Positions 38,599 through 49,680 of a stretch of 64,000 nucleotides of DNA are shown piece after piece (positions within the stretch are counted from its first letter, which is position 1; each line of letters starts with the position of its first letter). The notes beneath the pieces are model-generated. The model did not search any database, was not told the DNA's origin, and saw only the letters and a program-made list of their open reading frames with translations. The stretch lies in contig JAQGEQ010000081.1 in the NCBI GenBank assembly GCA_034620365.1, positions 434,001 to 498,000 of the forward strand, given 5' to 3'. Both the position numbers and the translations under genes were made by a program. The DNA is from Pegea sp. RAD2-039 (Eukaryota; Chordata; Thaliacea; Salpida; Salpidae).

Positions 38599-39546
38599 TC
38601 AAAAAGATTTAACAAAGTGAGTTCTTTCATGACTAATGAGAGTTGACTTCCGGGAATATCTTTTTCCGCAAACATCACACTGGAATGGCTTTTCACCGGT
38701 ATGAATTTTTTCATGTCTGTTAAGATGCGACTTTCGAGAAAAGCATCGCAGGCAAACAGCACACTCGAAGGGCTTTTTACCAGTGTGAGTTCTTTGATGA
38801 CTGTTGAGGGCTGACTTTTGAGAAAAGCATCGCAGACAAACAGCACACTCGAAGGGCTTTTCACCAGTGTGAGTTCTTCTATGACTGGTGAGGGTTGACT
38901 TTTGAGAAAAGCATCGCAGACAAACAACACACTCGAAAGGCTTTTCACCAGTGTGAGTTCTTTGATGACTGTTAAGATAAGACTTTTTAGAAAAGCATCG
39001 CAGACAAACAACACACTCGAAGGGCTTTTCACCGGTGTGAGTTCTTTGATGACTGTTGAGGGCTGACTTTTGAGAAAAGCATCGCAGACAAACAACACAC
39101 TCGAAGGGCTTTTCACCAGTGTGAGTTCTTTGATGACTGTTAAGATATGACTTTTTAGAAAAGCATCGAAGACAAACAACACACTCGAAGGGCTTTTCAC
39201 CGGTGTGAGTTCTTTTATGGCTGTTGAGGGCTGACTTTTGAGAAAAGCATCGCAGGCAAACAGCACACTCGAAAGGCTTTTCACCAGTGTGAGCTCTTTC
39301 ATGAGACTTCAGAATGGATTCAAACTTAAATCTTTTCTCACATACAAAACACTCGAACTTTGCCTCTGCACTACCTTGAGATGATAATTTTTTCCTTTTA
39401 GTTTCGTTTTCTTCTCGCTTAGTTTGCAAATTAGACTTGTCAGTAGTTTTCTTACGATACCACATCAATCTCTGTTTTGGATATTCAACTTTTAAGTTTA
39501 ATGATTTTCCATTCTGGTCTAATGTACTGTTTTGTCTTTCATCCAT
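38599..39546 (-). CDS. C2H2 zinc-finger protein, nine fingers (ZNF2)
   Basis: A 315-residue intronless frame, paralogue of ZNF1 and probably a nuclear DNA-binding protein. The leader 1-63 shares MDER, VEYPKQRLMWYRKK and SQGS.EAKFECFVCEKRFKF with ZNF1. Nine C-X2-C-X12-H-X3-H fingers begin at residues 64, 92, 120, 148, 176, 204, 232, 260 and 288, joined by TGEKPF (one TGKKPF). Fingers 2-8 have an extra cysteine (CLRCF). Helix positions -1,2,3,6 read FSIS, QSAS, KSYS, QSAS, KSYS, QSTS, QSAS, RSHR, RSTS; the alternating QSAS/KSYS pattern shows duplication of a two-finger unit of 168 bases. ATG context has A at -3 and G at +4. No KRAB, BTB, SCAN or ZAD domain seen. The finger-array DNA opens long overlapping frames that are only shadows. 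Confidence 0.92.
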   Translation of the reverse strand: MDERQNSTLDQNGKSLNLKVEYPKQRLMWYRKKTTDKSNLQTKREENETKRKKLSSQGSAEAKFECFVCEKRFKFESILKSHERAHTGEKPFECAVCLRCFSQKSALNSHKRTHTGEKPFECVVCLRCFSKKSYLNSHQRTHTGEKPFECVVCLRCFSQKSALNSHQRTHTGEKPFECVVCLRCFSKKSYLNSHQRTHTGEKPFECVVCLRCFSQKSTLTSHRRTHTGEKPFECAVCLRCFSQKSALNSHQRTHTGKKPFECAVCLRCFSRKSHLNRHEKIHTGEKPFQCDVCGKRYSRKSTLISHERTHFVKSF

Positions 39547-40199
39547 AATAAAGAAAATTTAAACTTTTCAAAGTTTTCGTAACTTCTGTTAAAATGTACA
39601 CCGAAAATAATTCTGATGATTTTTTTTGATAGTTCTAAAAGTATTATGTTTTAAAAAATTTCATAAGTTTAAACACAAATAAGCTTGTTTTATGTATTTA
39701 GATTTTTTTAAACATTATATTGCTAATTTGTAAAAAATTAAAAAAAAAACAATAAGGCATAATATCCTGTAAGCTTTATACTGAATATTTAAATATTAAC
39801 AAGCTAATAATAAACAAATCTCAAACTTTAAAACCAATATAAAGTACAACACAAATTGAGCAAATGTAAAGTTTAGTTTACACTCTATTTTCAAAAGTAA
39901 ATCATCTCACTGGAAAGTCGCAGAAAGCTTTTAAAATAATTTATAAATCAGGAAAAGATTTTCAACACGTTTACAATTCTACTTGCTGGAATTAATCATT
40001 TGATCTCACATTTAGGAATGTTTTCTGCTGTAAAATCATCTGTAATATAGCATTTAGCTTATTTTGATAATTCTCATTAAAATATTTACTCAAATTTTTT
40101 TACAAAAATGTTAAAACTTGAATAAGTAAGCAATTTACATATTACTTGTGATATTTTATTCTATCTGGATAAGAAATCGATCTCAACTAAAAAAGTGGC
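39547..40199 (-). other. ZNF2 upstream region
   Basis: Alignable with 21160-21870. From 40050 (TAGCATTTAGCTTATTTTG) it also matches 56298 onward. No frame of note. Confidence 0.55.
39882..39978 (-). promoter_or_regulatory. Conserved block upstream of ZNF2
   Basis: Partner of 21469-21565; see that entry. It lies about 336 bases from the ATG. The shared words are CTCACTGGAAAGTC, AGAAAGCTTTTAA and TTTTCAACACGTTTA. The orphan copy at 56.3 kb starts upstream of this block, so it lacks it. Confidence 0.4.
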
Positions 40200-40745
40200 A
40201 ACACCATAGGTTCAATATATAGATAAATTCTAACAAACCGACTTCATCAAAACAAATTTGCAATTGACAATTCTGCAATAAAACTTGCTCTGGTGAAGAT
40301 CTGCAAAAGTATGAAATAGTTGCTCTTTTGGTTTCATCTCACCTGTAGTGATGTGAGCAAGAAATTTTATGATATATTTGATAACAACCAGTCGAAGAAA
40401 ATGAGATTTAAATGATATCAATTACAGATGTATATCCATTGAATTAGTCCAATTTAATTCCGAAATTTGTAACGATAAACCAACGAAACAATTTCTAGTT
40501 TTTATAAGTTAATTGATGGACTGGATACCTCTATAAAGAAAGTTGTCATATGGGTCTCAGTGGTTGGTTATTTCAATTCTGATAAAAATGCTAGCATGGT
40601 GTAGTTTCTTGCCATGAAATACACTAAAAGTCACAAAAAACTTACTTTCGACCGTGAAGACAGAAAAAACAAACGAAAAGAATTCATCAAAAATAAGGTC
40701 AATGAGACTGTAGAGGTTTCAAAAAACAAGTTAAGTAGTATTTAA
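40200..40745. other. Less A+T-rich segment open on both strands, cassette end
   Basis: Shared with 56460-57000 and, as a stub, with 21870-21900. The minus strand has a 63-codon frame at 40230-40421 with a similar partner at 56478-56687. The plus strand has a long nearly open stretch ending MKYTKSHKKLTFDREDRKN at about 40614-40670. I recognise no family on either strand. Between the copies almost all base differences change the amino acid in the plus frame, which argues against protein constraint. It may be a decayed exon, or noncoding DNA whose lower A+T content opens frames by chance. Confidence 0.35.
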
Positions 40746-41100
40746 TAAGTCAAAATTCTAGAATATTTAAGTCTTAATAGCCAAGGCGATGTTTATAAAT
40801 ATTGCATTTAATAATAAGTTTTCTGCATACCAATATCGTAAATGTTGCCTGAACAGATTTGATATTTTTGATATTAGCAATTTGATATGGCATCCATACA
40901 TTGACATTGAAGATGTTAACGTAAGTACATTTTGAAAAAGAAATATTTATCTTAAGAATTCAATGTCCTTGTAAAAATGTAGAAAAGATTGATTGACTTT
41001 TAGATGATTTTTGAAAAATAATTTTGCCATTTGATGTCAAATGAAGGGGTAATGCTAAAATTGAAAAGATTTTGGAGAAATAATACATCCATTGATGGTT
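40746..41100 (+). other. Exon-like stretch with splice-donor consensus
   Basis: A plus frame opens at about 40752 and passes FSAYQYRKCCLNRFDIFDIS and then HPYIDIEDVN, followed directly by GTAAGTAC near 40921, a strong 5' splice-site match. The copy at 57060 is interrupted and stops aligning before this point. 40930-41100 matches nothing else in the window. It may be a host exon fragment or coincidence. Confidence 0.25.
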
Positions 41101-41470
41101 TAATAAATAAAAGTTTAATAAATTTGTGGAAATATATTTTTGGTAGGTAGTAGATTAATAAGATTTAGTTTATTTGTCAGTAATAAGATTGCCAGTACTA
41201 AAGTAGGATGTTAAATAGTTAAAAATCAATTCTCTAATGGCTAGTACCAAATTTTAAAATCAAGTTGTATTTAAGAAAAATTTTTTCTATGTTTTGAAAT
41301 GACTTTTTAGTTTAAGAAGACAAATGAAAGATAAAACATTTAACGTAAGGTTAACAGCGACAACTAGCAACTGTTCAAGTTTACAAATAGTTCGACAAAA
41401 ATTTTGAAAACTATTATAATTTGAATTAATATAACAAACTAACATATCGTTTTGTTTTCTTATTAACAAA
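41101..41470. repeat. Repeat block V-W variant
   Basis: Aligns with 50490-50830: TTTGTGGAAATATATTTTTG near 41122, AGTTTATTTGTCAGTAATAA near 41167, W variant AACAGCGACAACTAGCAACT at 41353. This W subfamily ends in TGTTCAAG. Confidence 0.6.
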
Positions 41471-41710
41471 AATTTGTTATACTCATGTTATATATTATTG
41501 CATTTTAATCTAAGGTTTTCGAATTGAAATTTTAAAATGTTTACTTACTGCAAAATTTGGTTAATCTTTAATTTTTGAAATTATGCAATTTTTGCTTAAT
41601 TTTATTATTAAAAAACTCCTTATTTTCTTACTACAGTCTTACTAATTTTATGTTTTAGTTGCAATGTGAAAATAAAAAATAAAATTTCTATAAATTTAAC
41701 TTGTTATTAA
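41471..41710. repeat. Repeat block, end of Z and module A
   Basis: TGTTATACTCATGTTATATA, then TTGCATTTTAATCTAAGG near 41498 and TTTACTTACTGCAAAATTTG near 41540. Joined directly to the W variant on its left, without the Z hairpin. Confidence 0.6.
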
Positions 41711-42310
41711 AGCAACCAACTTTGTATATTTAATCTTATCATAGTCTGAAAAAACAAAATATCAAAAAAATATGTTGACTAAATAGAAATAACTATTTTA
41801 AGCAATACAGAAATTACAATACATGACAAAATTCTCCTTTTAAGTATTGTGTATATTGAAAAAATAAATAAAAACAACCACCAAAAGAAAGAGAATTCAA
41901 AAAGACAACCGCTATACAACAACAATGTTTATGTTTAAAAGTAATTTTACCACAAATGTCATATACAATTGCATATAAGTTTAAATGAATTTGAATTTTA
42001 AAGAAAATAAAATACATGATAAACAATAAAATATAAAAATATACAATAACTACAGTCTCTACTTCTTCCCACAAATATTTTACGAACCAAATTTTTATCA
42101 ATTTTGTTTTTATTATTATTAGTCTTTGTATACATTTATTATTATTATAGACAACTGAATATATCAGTCTCAAAATTTGAAACGGAAGATGGGAAACTTA
42201 AATCATCCTGTCAACTGGTAGAGCCAACCTTATAAATAAGGCTGTTTTAGTCTCAAATTTGTGGGTTGAAACAGAAAAAAGTAAAAGTCATGAAAATAAA
42301 GATTTAAAAA
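41711..42310. repeat. Repeat block N-P
   Basis: CATATACAATTGCATATAAG near 41958 (N), P hairpin at 42153-42169 (AACTGAATATATCAGTCT), TTTGTGGGTTGAAACAG near 42258. Aligns with 49340-49670 and 62990-63390. A 119-codon minus frame (41814-42173) is open here and partly in the 63 kb copy, but it lies in the repeat and is A+T-driven, so it is not called a gene. Confidence 0.65.
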
Positions 42311-43009
42311 TAATTTTTTTTATTTATTTGTATTATTATTCAATATTGAATTAAAGTTTTCGATTTATATTTAAAAAATAAAAAAAAACATCTCTAGTAA
42401 ATTACTTATGTAAAAAAATACTTGTTTGCAATAATAGAGTTAGAAAAGAATGTATTGGTTAAATAGAAGTAATGTAATGAAAAACTTCTTGTCTTATTAG
42501 AGTTGAAAATAGATGTGAAGTAGTAATTTCAATTTTAACGAGCTAATTGATGTGGTGAGCTCATCTTACATCGCAAGGGATGCAGCTGGTAAAGCATTTC
42601 ATTGTTTAAATAACTGTATGATGAAATTGAGTAAGAGTTTGAAGTTTTTTTTTACAGAAACATATTTTGTTAAAATTATGTACTGCTTACTCTACATAAA
42701 AAATCCTATTTTTGCTTCTCTAGCATTAGCGATATTTACCATAAAGTTACCAGTAAAAATTGACAGATTCCAAAATGACATAAATATAAGCAACAAGAAC
42801 ATACGTTCAATGCGTTGATGTTAAAAACTTTTAAGTCAAGTAGTCTCAATCTTTGTCTCATGTCTCAATTGTTTGTGGTTGTCAACAAAAATTATTTTTA
42901 AATTTTTTAAGTAATTTTTTTAAAGACAATATATATAATATAATTTCAAAATTATACTTTCTAAAATTAAATCATGAAATATTATGAACTTTATCGTTTA
43001 AAATACAAT
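42311..43009. repeat. Repeat block Q-R into L
   Basis: Q with CTTACATCGCAAGGGATGCA near 42564, R near 42720 with a poor hairpin, then GTCTCATGTCTCAATTGTTT near 42855 as at 675. An 88-codon plus frame (42552-42818) is the longest opening over Q. Other Q copies keep part of the frame but with stops and freely changed residues. Confidence 0.6.
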
Positions 43010-45420
43010 ACTTTTACGATTTTAGTTTGTCTCTAATAAATCTAGAAAGCAAATTATAAACTATATGAAGAAACTGACATTTACCGTTTTTTTAATAAAT
43101 GATAAAAATAAGGGGAATATACTATAGTTAAATTAACTCTAACAAAAAATAACAATATTAAAAATTACATAAAAATTTACAACCATCCCAAGTATTGGGA
43201 GTAAACATTAGTTTTCTTAGTTTCACTATTCTTTAAATAACGTTATTTGAAAGTATTATTATCTTTAACAAACAACAAACAGTAGACTAACATAACTGAA
43301 ATTTCTCTGCTACAATTTCTTTTATAGGTTTATTTCGAAAATTTTCTAACAGAAGAAAGTAGAATAATATTTTCTATATAGCAAATGTATTTAAATTTGT
43401 CATAATCATCTAAACTGAGAAAGAAATTTCATTACAATAAAATATATTTTCTAATGCTTCCCTAGCATCAATGTTATTTACCATAAAATCACCTGTAAGA
43501 ATAAACGGGCTCCAAATATCAAAACTTTTTAGATGGTTGCATCTACGCAATTTGAGTTTAATCTCAAACCTTGTATGTAAAGTGGTCTCAATTTTATGTT
43601 TGTGGTGCTCAAAAAGATGGCTTAAGAGATTTATTATGTAATTTTTAAAGACAATCAGAGAACTTTTCAAAGCATTTTCAATAATGATAGTGATAATAAC
43701 ATTTCTTATATATTTCTATGTATTTGATGTTTATAATGTTAAAATTGTATAATTTGTAAACTTTATTTACTAAATTAATATTCTAATAAGTTTACACTTT
43801 CAGTAACTTATGTTGAAAATATTTTCTATTTTTCGCAGTTCAGAAAAAATATTCAACAAAAAAATTTAGAATGAAATAAAAAGAATGTAATATTTTAATA
43901 ATATAGATCCCTAACAACTTCCAGTGTTTTTAGCTTGATATGTTCGTTTAAGTTTCTACTTTCATTAGAAAAACTATTTATATAATTTACAAGTTGAAAC
44001 TTGTTCAACCTCAAAATAATAATCAATGGTAATGTAAACAATAACACCTAAATATCAGGTAAAGCTTTGTTATACTCATCTTATATATTATTGCATTTTA
44101 ATCTCAGGTTTGTGAGTTAAAATTTTAAAATGTTTACTTACTACAGAATTTGGTAAATCTTTTAATTTTGAAATTATGCAATTTTTGCAAGATTTTATTA
44201 TTCAGAAATTCCTTATCTTTCTTACTCAAGTCTTACTAATTTTATGTTTTAGTTGCATTGTGAATTTCTAAAAACCTTTTCTATAAACTAAACTTGTTGA
44301 TAAAGCAACTAATTTTGAAGAACTGTCTTGTTTGTTTTTTAATGCAATTTTTCTATAGATTTTCATCTCGTCAATTAATATTTTTCTTTTTTAAGAAAAA
44401 TAACTTTTCTAAGAAATAAATTATTTATGTTTAAAAGTATCTTTAGGAAAAATGTCTTTTAAAAATGCTTAAAAGTTTAAATAATTTCGAAATTAATGAG
44501 AAATAAAAACGTGAAAAACAATAAAATATATAAATAAATTCCATCTGCATTTTCTTATCAAAGTTGATTTGTTAATAGTAAATAGAGATTAAGATCTACA
44601 AAAAATTAATCTATTAGCGTTTGTTTTAGATTATACGTAGGTTATTTAATATTGTGAAATACACAATTTCATAAATTTTCTATTTTCCTTTTTTTTAAAT
44701 GAAAAAAAAATAAGTTTAATATAAATACATAATCTTCTTCATGAAATTTAACATAAAATATAAATTAATTTTAAGTTAGTAAGTTTAACTGTTTCAAAAT
44801 TTTTAATATTATTAAATATATTATTAGAAAACATTTCAAATAGAATCGTTTTTTTCTATGTTTACGTAATCTACTTTTTACAAACTTTGGTAAATTTATT
44901 TTTACTCTTAACGAATTATATGACAACTAAAATTCTTATAAATAAGACGGAAATTACTCTCTAAAAACCCTTCAAAATTATTATTTGCATTTTGACGTTA
45001 AAACAAATTTATATATTTAATATTTATAAAATAATATAAACGTTTTCTGGTTTATCCAAAAATATTTTGAATTATATTTTGTAATCAAATATACTTAAAA
45101 GTAAATTGCAAATTCCATAAAAGAATACTATTACTTTTTTTAGTTAATCCATAAAAACAAGGAAGTAATACTATTATATTTAATTTAGATGAAATGTAAT
45201 AAAAAATTACTACTTTAAAGCTAAAAAAAAGGCTTACATCTATCAAAAAAGTATTTCTAAAATTTAAAATATTTTTCTTAGTTTGAGAAATTATCTTTCC
45301 ATATTATATTTTGCTAACTGTGCTAAAACAAGAAAAAAAGCAAAATGATAAATCTAAATGAATTTTAATTTTAAAATGAAAAATTGGATGTAAAATTTGT
45401 TAAAGAACTGATTAAATAAA
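43010..45420. repeat. 2.4 kb direct duplicate of 59585-61985
   Basis: Order L (43020), I/R (43440-43640), AAAGCATTTTCAATAATGA (43670), Z hairpin (43993-44009), A (44090), B (44300), C (44615), D (44726), E (45218), F (45312). The other copy keeps all of these at an offset of about 16.57 kb and then continues into G, while this copy breaks near 45420. Confidence 0.75.
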
Positions 45421-45949
45421 ATACTGATTTTGTTTTTTTAAACAGAAAACGTTTTTCTTACCTAAATAACTAAAAAAGTTATGATTTTTATAAAATATAT
45501 TAATCTGAAATGACAACTTGTTTGTTTTGCTATTAACAAACATTTGAATTGAAAATACATATACATATATTTGCTGATAGGTTTTTTAAATAGAAAACAA
45601 TAAAATAATTTTCCACGCGCAGTAGATGTAAGATTTTGCTAATTTCTTCAGTAATTTTGGTTAAATTTAAAATGTACTCTTACTCAGCAAAAAAACACAT
45701 TGTATAAATTAAAAAGTTGAAATTAGCCAAAGATATTGAGTTTGGAATAGATGATTATTAACGAAATCAATTTTTTACCAGTTTACACCACAAACACTAG
45801 ATTATATGAAGCTTTGACTCTCTATAGGATGTTTTTAAAAAGAAAATCGATTTTTTAATAGTAAATAGAGATTAAGAACTGAAAAAATAATTACTTAGTA
45901 GCGTCTGTTTTAGATTATAAGTAGCTTATCTGTAAAAAGTAAGGATTTT
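45421..45949. repeat. Mixed fragments of W tail and Y
   Basis: AACTTGTTTGTTTTGCTATT near 45507, W-downstream stretch with CCACGCGCAGTAGATGTAAG near 45611, TTACACCACAAACACTAGAT near 45782, and a Y fragment (GACTCTCTATAGGATG) near 45816. Several internal joins. Confidence 0.45.
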
Positions 45950-46400
45950 AAAATTGCAACCCACAAACATTAGATAAGAATGCAATAATATATAACAGGA
46001 GTATAACGATGAAAGAGATGAATTTGAAGTTCTCCATGTGTTTATTAATATTTTGAAGTTGAATAAGTTTCAACTTATAAATTATATCCATGATAGAGCT
46101 ATAGAAAGTAATACTTTACAAAACAAATTAAGCTACAGAACACTTAACGTTCCTTAAGATATCACCTGTAATCACTAATAATATTGATAATGATAAGAAA
46201 ATATAATAATAACAGCATAAATAATCAGCGAATATTTAAAGGGCTGACTTGCTTCTCTATATAAAGGTTTGCTAATAACAAAACCAAGCGCGCTGGTTTT
46301 TGGTTTAGTTTAAATAATTTTGCTTCTTAAAAATCAAACAAATTATTCGTAAATCAGGACATCCGGAAGATGTCATTGCAGGTACTTTATTTTATCTTTT
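45950..46400 (-). repeat. Inverted repeat block A-Z-W
   Basis: Read on the minus strand this block gives W-type sequence (TTTGATTTTTAAGAAGCAAA, 46321-46340 reversed), then Z (hairpin 46058-46074), then the start of A (TATATTATTGCATTCTTATC). It is one of only two places where I find modules reversed. Its W core is strongly decayed, and the order W then Z-A is not adjacent in direct copies. Confidence 0.65.
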
Positions 46401-46439
46401 TTATTATTGGTTGTAATATCAGTTTAATAAATTTGATTT

Positions 46440-48238
46440 TTTTAATATTGAATTAAAGTTTTTGATTTTATTTAAAAAACAAAGAAACCACAATCTTTAG
46501 TAAATTTTGTATGTAAAAAAATATTTCTTTGCAATACTAAAGTAAGAAAAGAATATATCTCTTAAATAGAAGTAAATGTAATGAAAAACTCCTTGTCTTA
46601 TTAGAGTTGAAATCAGATGTGAATTAGTAACTTAAATTTTAACGAGTTAATTGATTGGGGTCAGCCCATATTAATTTGCAAGAGATACAGATAGTAAAGC
46701 ATTTCATTGTTTAAATAAATATGAAATGAAATTGCTTAAAAGTTTAAGGATCTTTTTAAGTAAATTTAAATTGTTGGAGTTATGTAATACTTACTATTTA
46801 TAAAAAACGTTTCTATTTAGCTTCACTAGGATTAGCAATATTTATCTTTAAGTCAGCCGTAAAAAAAAACGGGTTCTGAAATAAAAATAACAACACAAAC
46901 TAAAATGTGGATTCAATTTTGATTCACATAAATCATTAATGACAGAATTTGTTAATGAGAAGTGTAATCATTTTAATAATTTGTTTTAAATACTTTATTG
47001 AACTTTGTTTAAATGTATCCTTGACTCGTAATATATTAACAAGGTTATATTAGTCATTAATACGATTGTCAGCCCAAAATTTAGCAGATAAACAGTCTAA
47101 AACCTTTTCTATAAGAGCTAAGTAGCACCCATTAATATTTAATAGCATGTAACAAAATATTCTTGCTTTAAAATGGTTTTCCAGAATTAGAAAAAAAAGT
47201 TAAAATCAAGTGCCAACAGCGTCAGTTAGCGACTGTTGTGATTTACAAACAAATTGTTTGATTTTTAAGAAACAAAAAACTAAACCAAAAAACAAACATC
47301 CCTTGGTTTTGTTATTAGCGAGCAATTGTATAGAAGATCAAATCAGCCCTTAAATTTTTTGCTGCAATGTTCTGTTATGCTAAAACGATTAAAAAACTCT
47401 TACACCTGCAATAGGTGTAAAACTTTGGTAACTTCTGTAATGAACGTTTTAAAAATTAAAATGTACACTTACTATGCAAAAATTATAATTTTAAAAAGTT
47501 GAAAAATTAAAATAAAGTTGAAACTAGCCAAGGGTATTTATCTCTGAGAAATGATTATTAACAAATTCAATTTTTTTACAAGTCTACACCACAAACACTA
47601 GACTATAAGAATCTTTTAAATAATAGTATACTCGAAATGTAACACACATGTACGTTTGGTTATGTCAGAAAACCTTTTATTAATTTGAAGTTGAATAAGT
47701 TTCAACAAATTTTAATCAATATTACCAAGTAGAAATATGGTTACAATTCTATAGTTTTAGTTTTAAATATTTTTCAGCTCAACTTGATTTTCAATTTCTG
47801 GATAATAATTTTTACTGGCGAAAATTTAATTAGTTTACAACGCACTTATTAGATTATTTACAAAAGTAAACATTAAAGTTTCTAACCCTTTTTTGGTACC
47901 ATTAAACAAAAAATTGTTTCTAAATGATGAAAAATGTTCAGTTGAAAACTGACAGCTATAACTCTTGTCTGTTTTGGCTTATATAGTTTCTTGAACAATA
48001 AAATGATTTGATTATATATATACATATATTTGTATATTATAGAAACTGATTCACACATTAAAATATTTACTTCCCATTCTTTTCATATGCTTAAATCAAA
48101 AACAATTTTGACGCTTGCAAAGCATTAATGACAGAAGTTTATCATGAAAATTGTAATTATATTATTAATCTGTTTTTATTAATTTAATAAATTTGTGGAA
48201 ATATATTTTTGGTATGTAGTAGATTAATAAGAATTTAT
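46440..48238. repeat. 1.8 kb direct duplicate of 9888-11690
   Basis: Starts AATATTGAATTAAAGTTTTT and includes Q (46670), R (GCCGTAAAAAAAAACGGGTT near 46856), V, W core at 47214-47238 (CAACAGCGTCAGTTAGCGAC followed by TGTTG, a perfect six-base stem) and U. Ends at ATGTAGTAGATTAATAAG near 48215. 46401-46439 is a short junction of simple sequence. Confidence 0.75.
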
Positions 48239-48640
48239 CTAATTTAGTTATAATCATCTAAACTCAGATAAAAATTTCATTTCAATAAAAATTCCTTTAA
48301 AATGCTTTATTAACATTATTAATATTATCATTTACCATATAATAACCCGTATGAACAAACAGGTTCCAAAATTATGTTATGAACAGATGTTGAAACTTTT
48401 ATTGGGTCAGATTTCAAAGCTTGTATATAAAGTGGTTTCAATCTTAAGTTTGTGGTGCTGATCAACAATAATCTTAAAATTTTATTAAGTAAATTTTAAA
48501 GGACAATTCGTGTATTTCAATGTTAGAATCATATATTCTAGGAAGTACTCATAATATCTCTATAGTTTTTTTACTCAAAACTACATAAACCCTTATAAAA
48601 TCTATTTTATGCGTAATAATACTAAGATCCAAACTGCAAA
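48239..48640. repeat. Repeat block I-J
   Basis: Similar to 9130-9490 and 59990-60240: AACCCGTATGAACAAACAGG near 48344, GTTTGTGGTGCTGATCAACA near 48449, CATAAACCCTTATAAAAT near 48585. Confidence 0.55.
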
Positions 48641-49340
48641 TTCTATGTTGAAACTCATATTATTACATTTATTCAATAAAGTAAAAAAAGGAAGAATTTT
48701 TTAGAATTATGTTTTGGTGATAAGATATAATTGCATTAAAGCTTTAAAAAGATTAATGAAACCCCACATTTATGAGTAAAAAGTATTTTAAGTATTTATA
48801 AAAGTTACGTTTTCTTAAAAATTTTAATTAAAATGTTTATTATTTTTATCAAAAGAAATAATTAATAGTTGAGCGAAACTATCTGCTGATTAAAAAAATT
48901 ATCTTCAAAAACAGTTTTTAAAATTTTAGAATTACTAAAATTTATATAATTTTTCTATAATAAAACTCTGTAATTTTATAAAAGATAAAGTTTCTTATCA
49001 CTGTTTTAAGAGGTTTTTAATCGAGATTAGGATGTTTTTGTTTTTTTTATAATTAACTATATTGATGATTTAATAAAACTACTTTTGTTCAAAGAAATGC
49101 ACATATTAATTAATAACAAAACTTTATGAAAACTTTTTAATTGAAGAGTTTAATACAACAGCACTCTAATAAAATATTTTTTAACTTTTATTTGTTTTTT
49201 TTTTAATACTAAACTTTAAATTATATCTGATTTATGCTTAGCTACTTTTTAAATCAAACTTATTGGTTATTTTTTAGCACAAAAAAGCAGAGAACAAAAA
49301 AAAATGAAATTAATCCTTTTAACAATTTTCCAATTCAAGT
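48641..49340. repeat. K flank and T stretch
   Basis: 48690-48930 resembles the left part of 36880-37160. 48940-49100 resembles 14330-14450 (AAAGATAAAGTTTCTTATCA). T is near 49220 (ATATCTGATTTATGCTTAGC). No gene. Confidence 0.45.
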
Positions 49341-49680
49341 TGTTATAACAGTAATTTTATCAAAAATGTCATATACAATTGCATATTAGTTTAAATAAAT
49401 TTGAATTTTAAAGAAAATAAATACATGATAAACAATAGAATATATAAATTAATACAAACTACATTCTTCAGTTCTTCACACAAATATCTTACGAACCAAA
49501 TTATTATCAACTATATTTTTATTATTATTAGACTTTGTATAAATTTATTATTATAATAGACAACTGAATATATCAGTCTAAAAATTTTAAACGGAAGATG
49601 GGAAACTTAAATCAACCTGTCAAGTGGTAGAACTAACCTTATGAATAAGGCTGTTTTAGTCTCAAATTTGTTTTGAAAGA
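49341..49680. repeat. Repeat block N-P
   Basis: Close to 41930-42260 and 63020-63350: CATATACAATTGCATATTAG near 49370, AAACGGAAGATGGGAAACTT near 49588, P hairpin at 49562-49578. Stops within P at TCTCAAATTTGT. Confidence 0.65.

Noticed and set aside
38592-39302. A 236-codon minus frame with MKELTLVKS-type repeats over the ZNF2 array, and similar frames at 20358-20663 and 20682-20915
   Set aside because: They are the other frame of the repeated finger DNA; the periodic 28-residue pattern mirrors the finger period and the C2H2 frame explains the locus.
41814-42173. A 119-codon minus frame rich in F, I, Y, with a shorter look-alike at 62996-63187
   Set aside because: It lies in the N-P repeat. 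The peptide is low-complexity and A+T-driven, and the third copy at 49340 does not keep it.
42552-42818. An 88-codon plus frame as a gene
   Set aside because: It covers repeat modules Q-R; other copies of the same modules are interrupted and there is no known domain.
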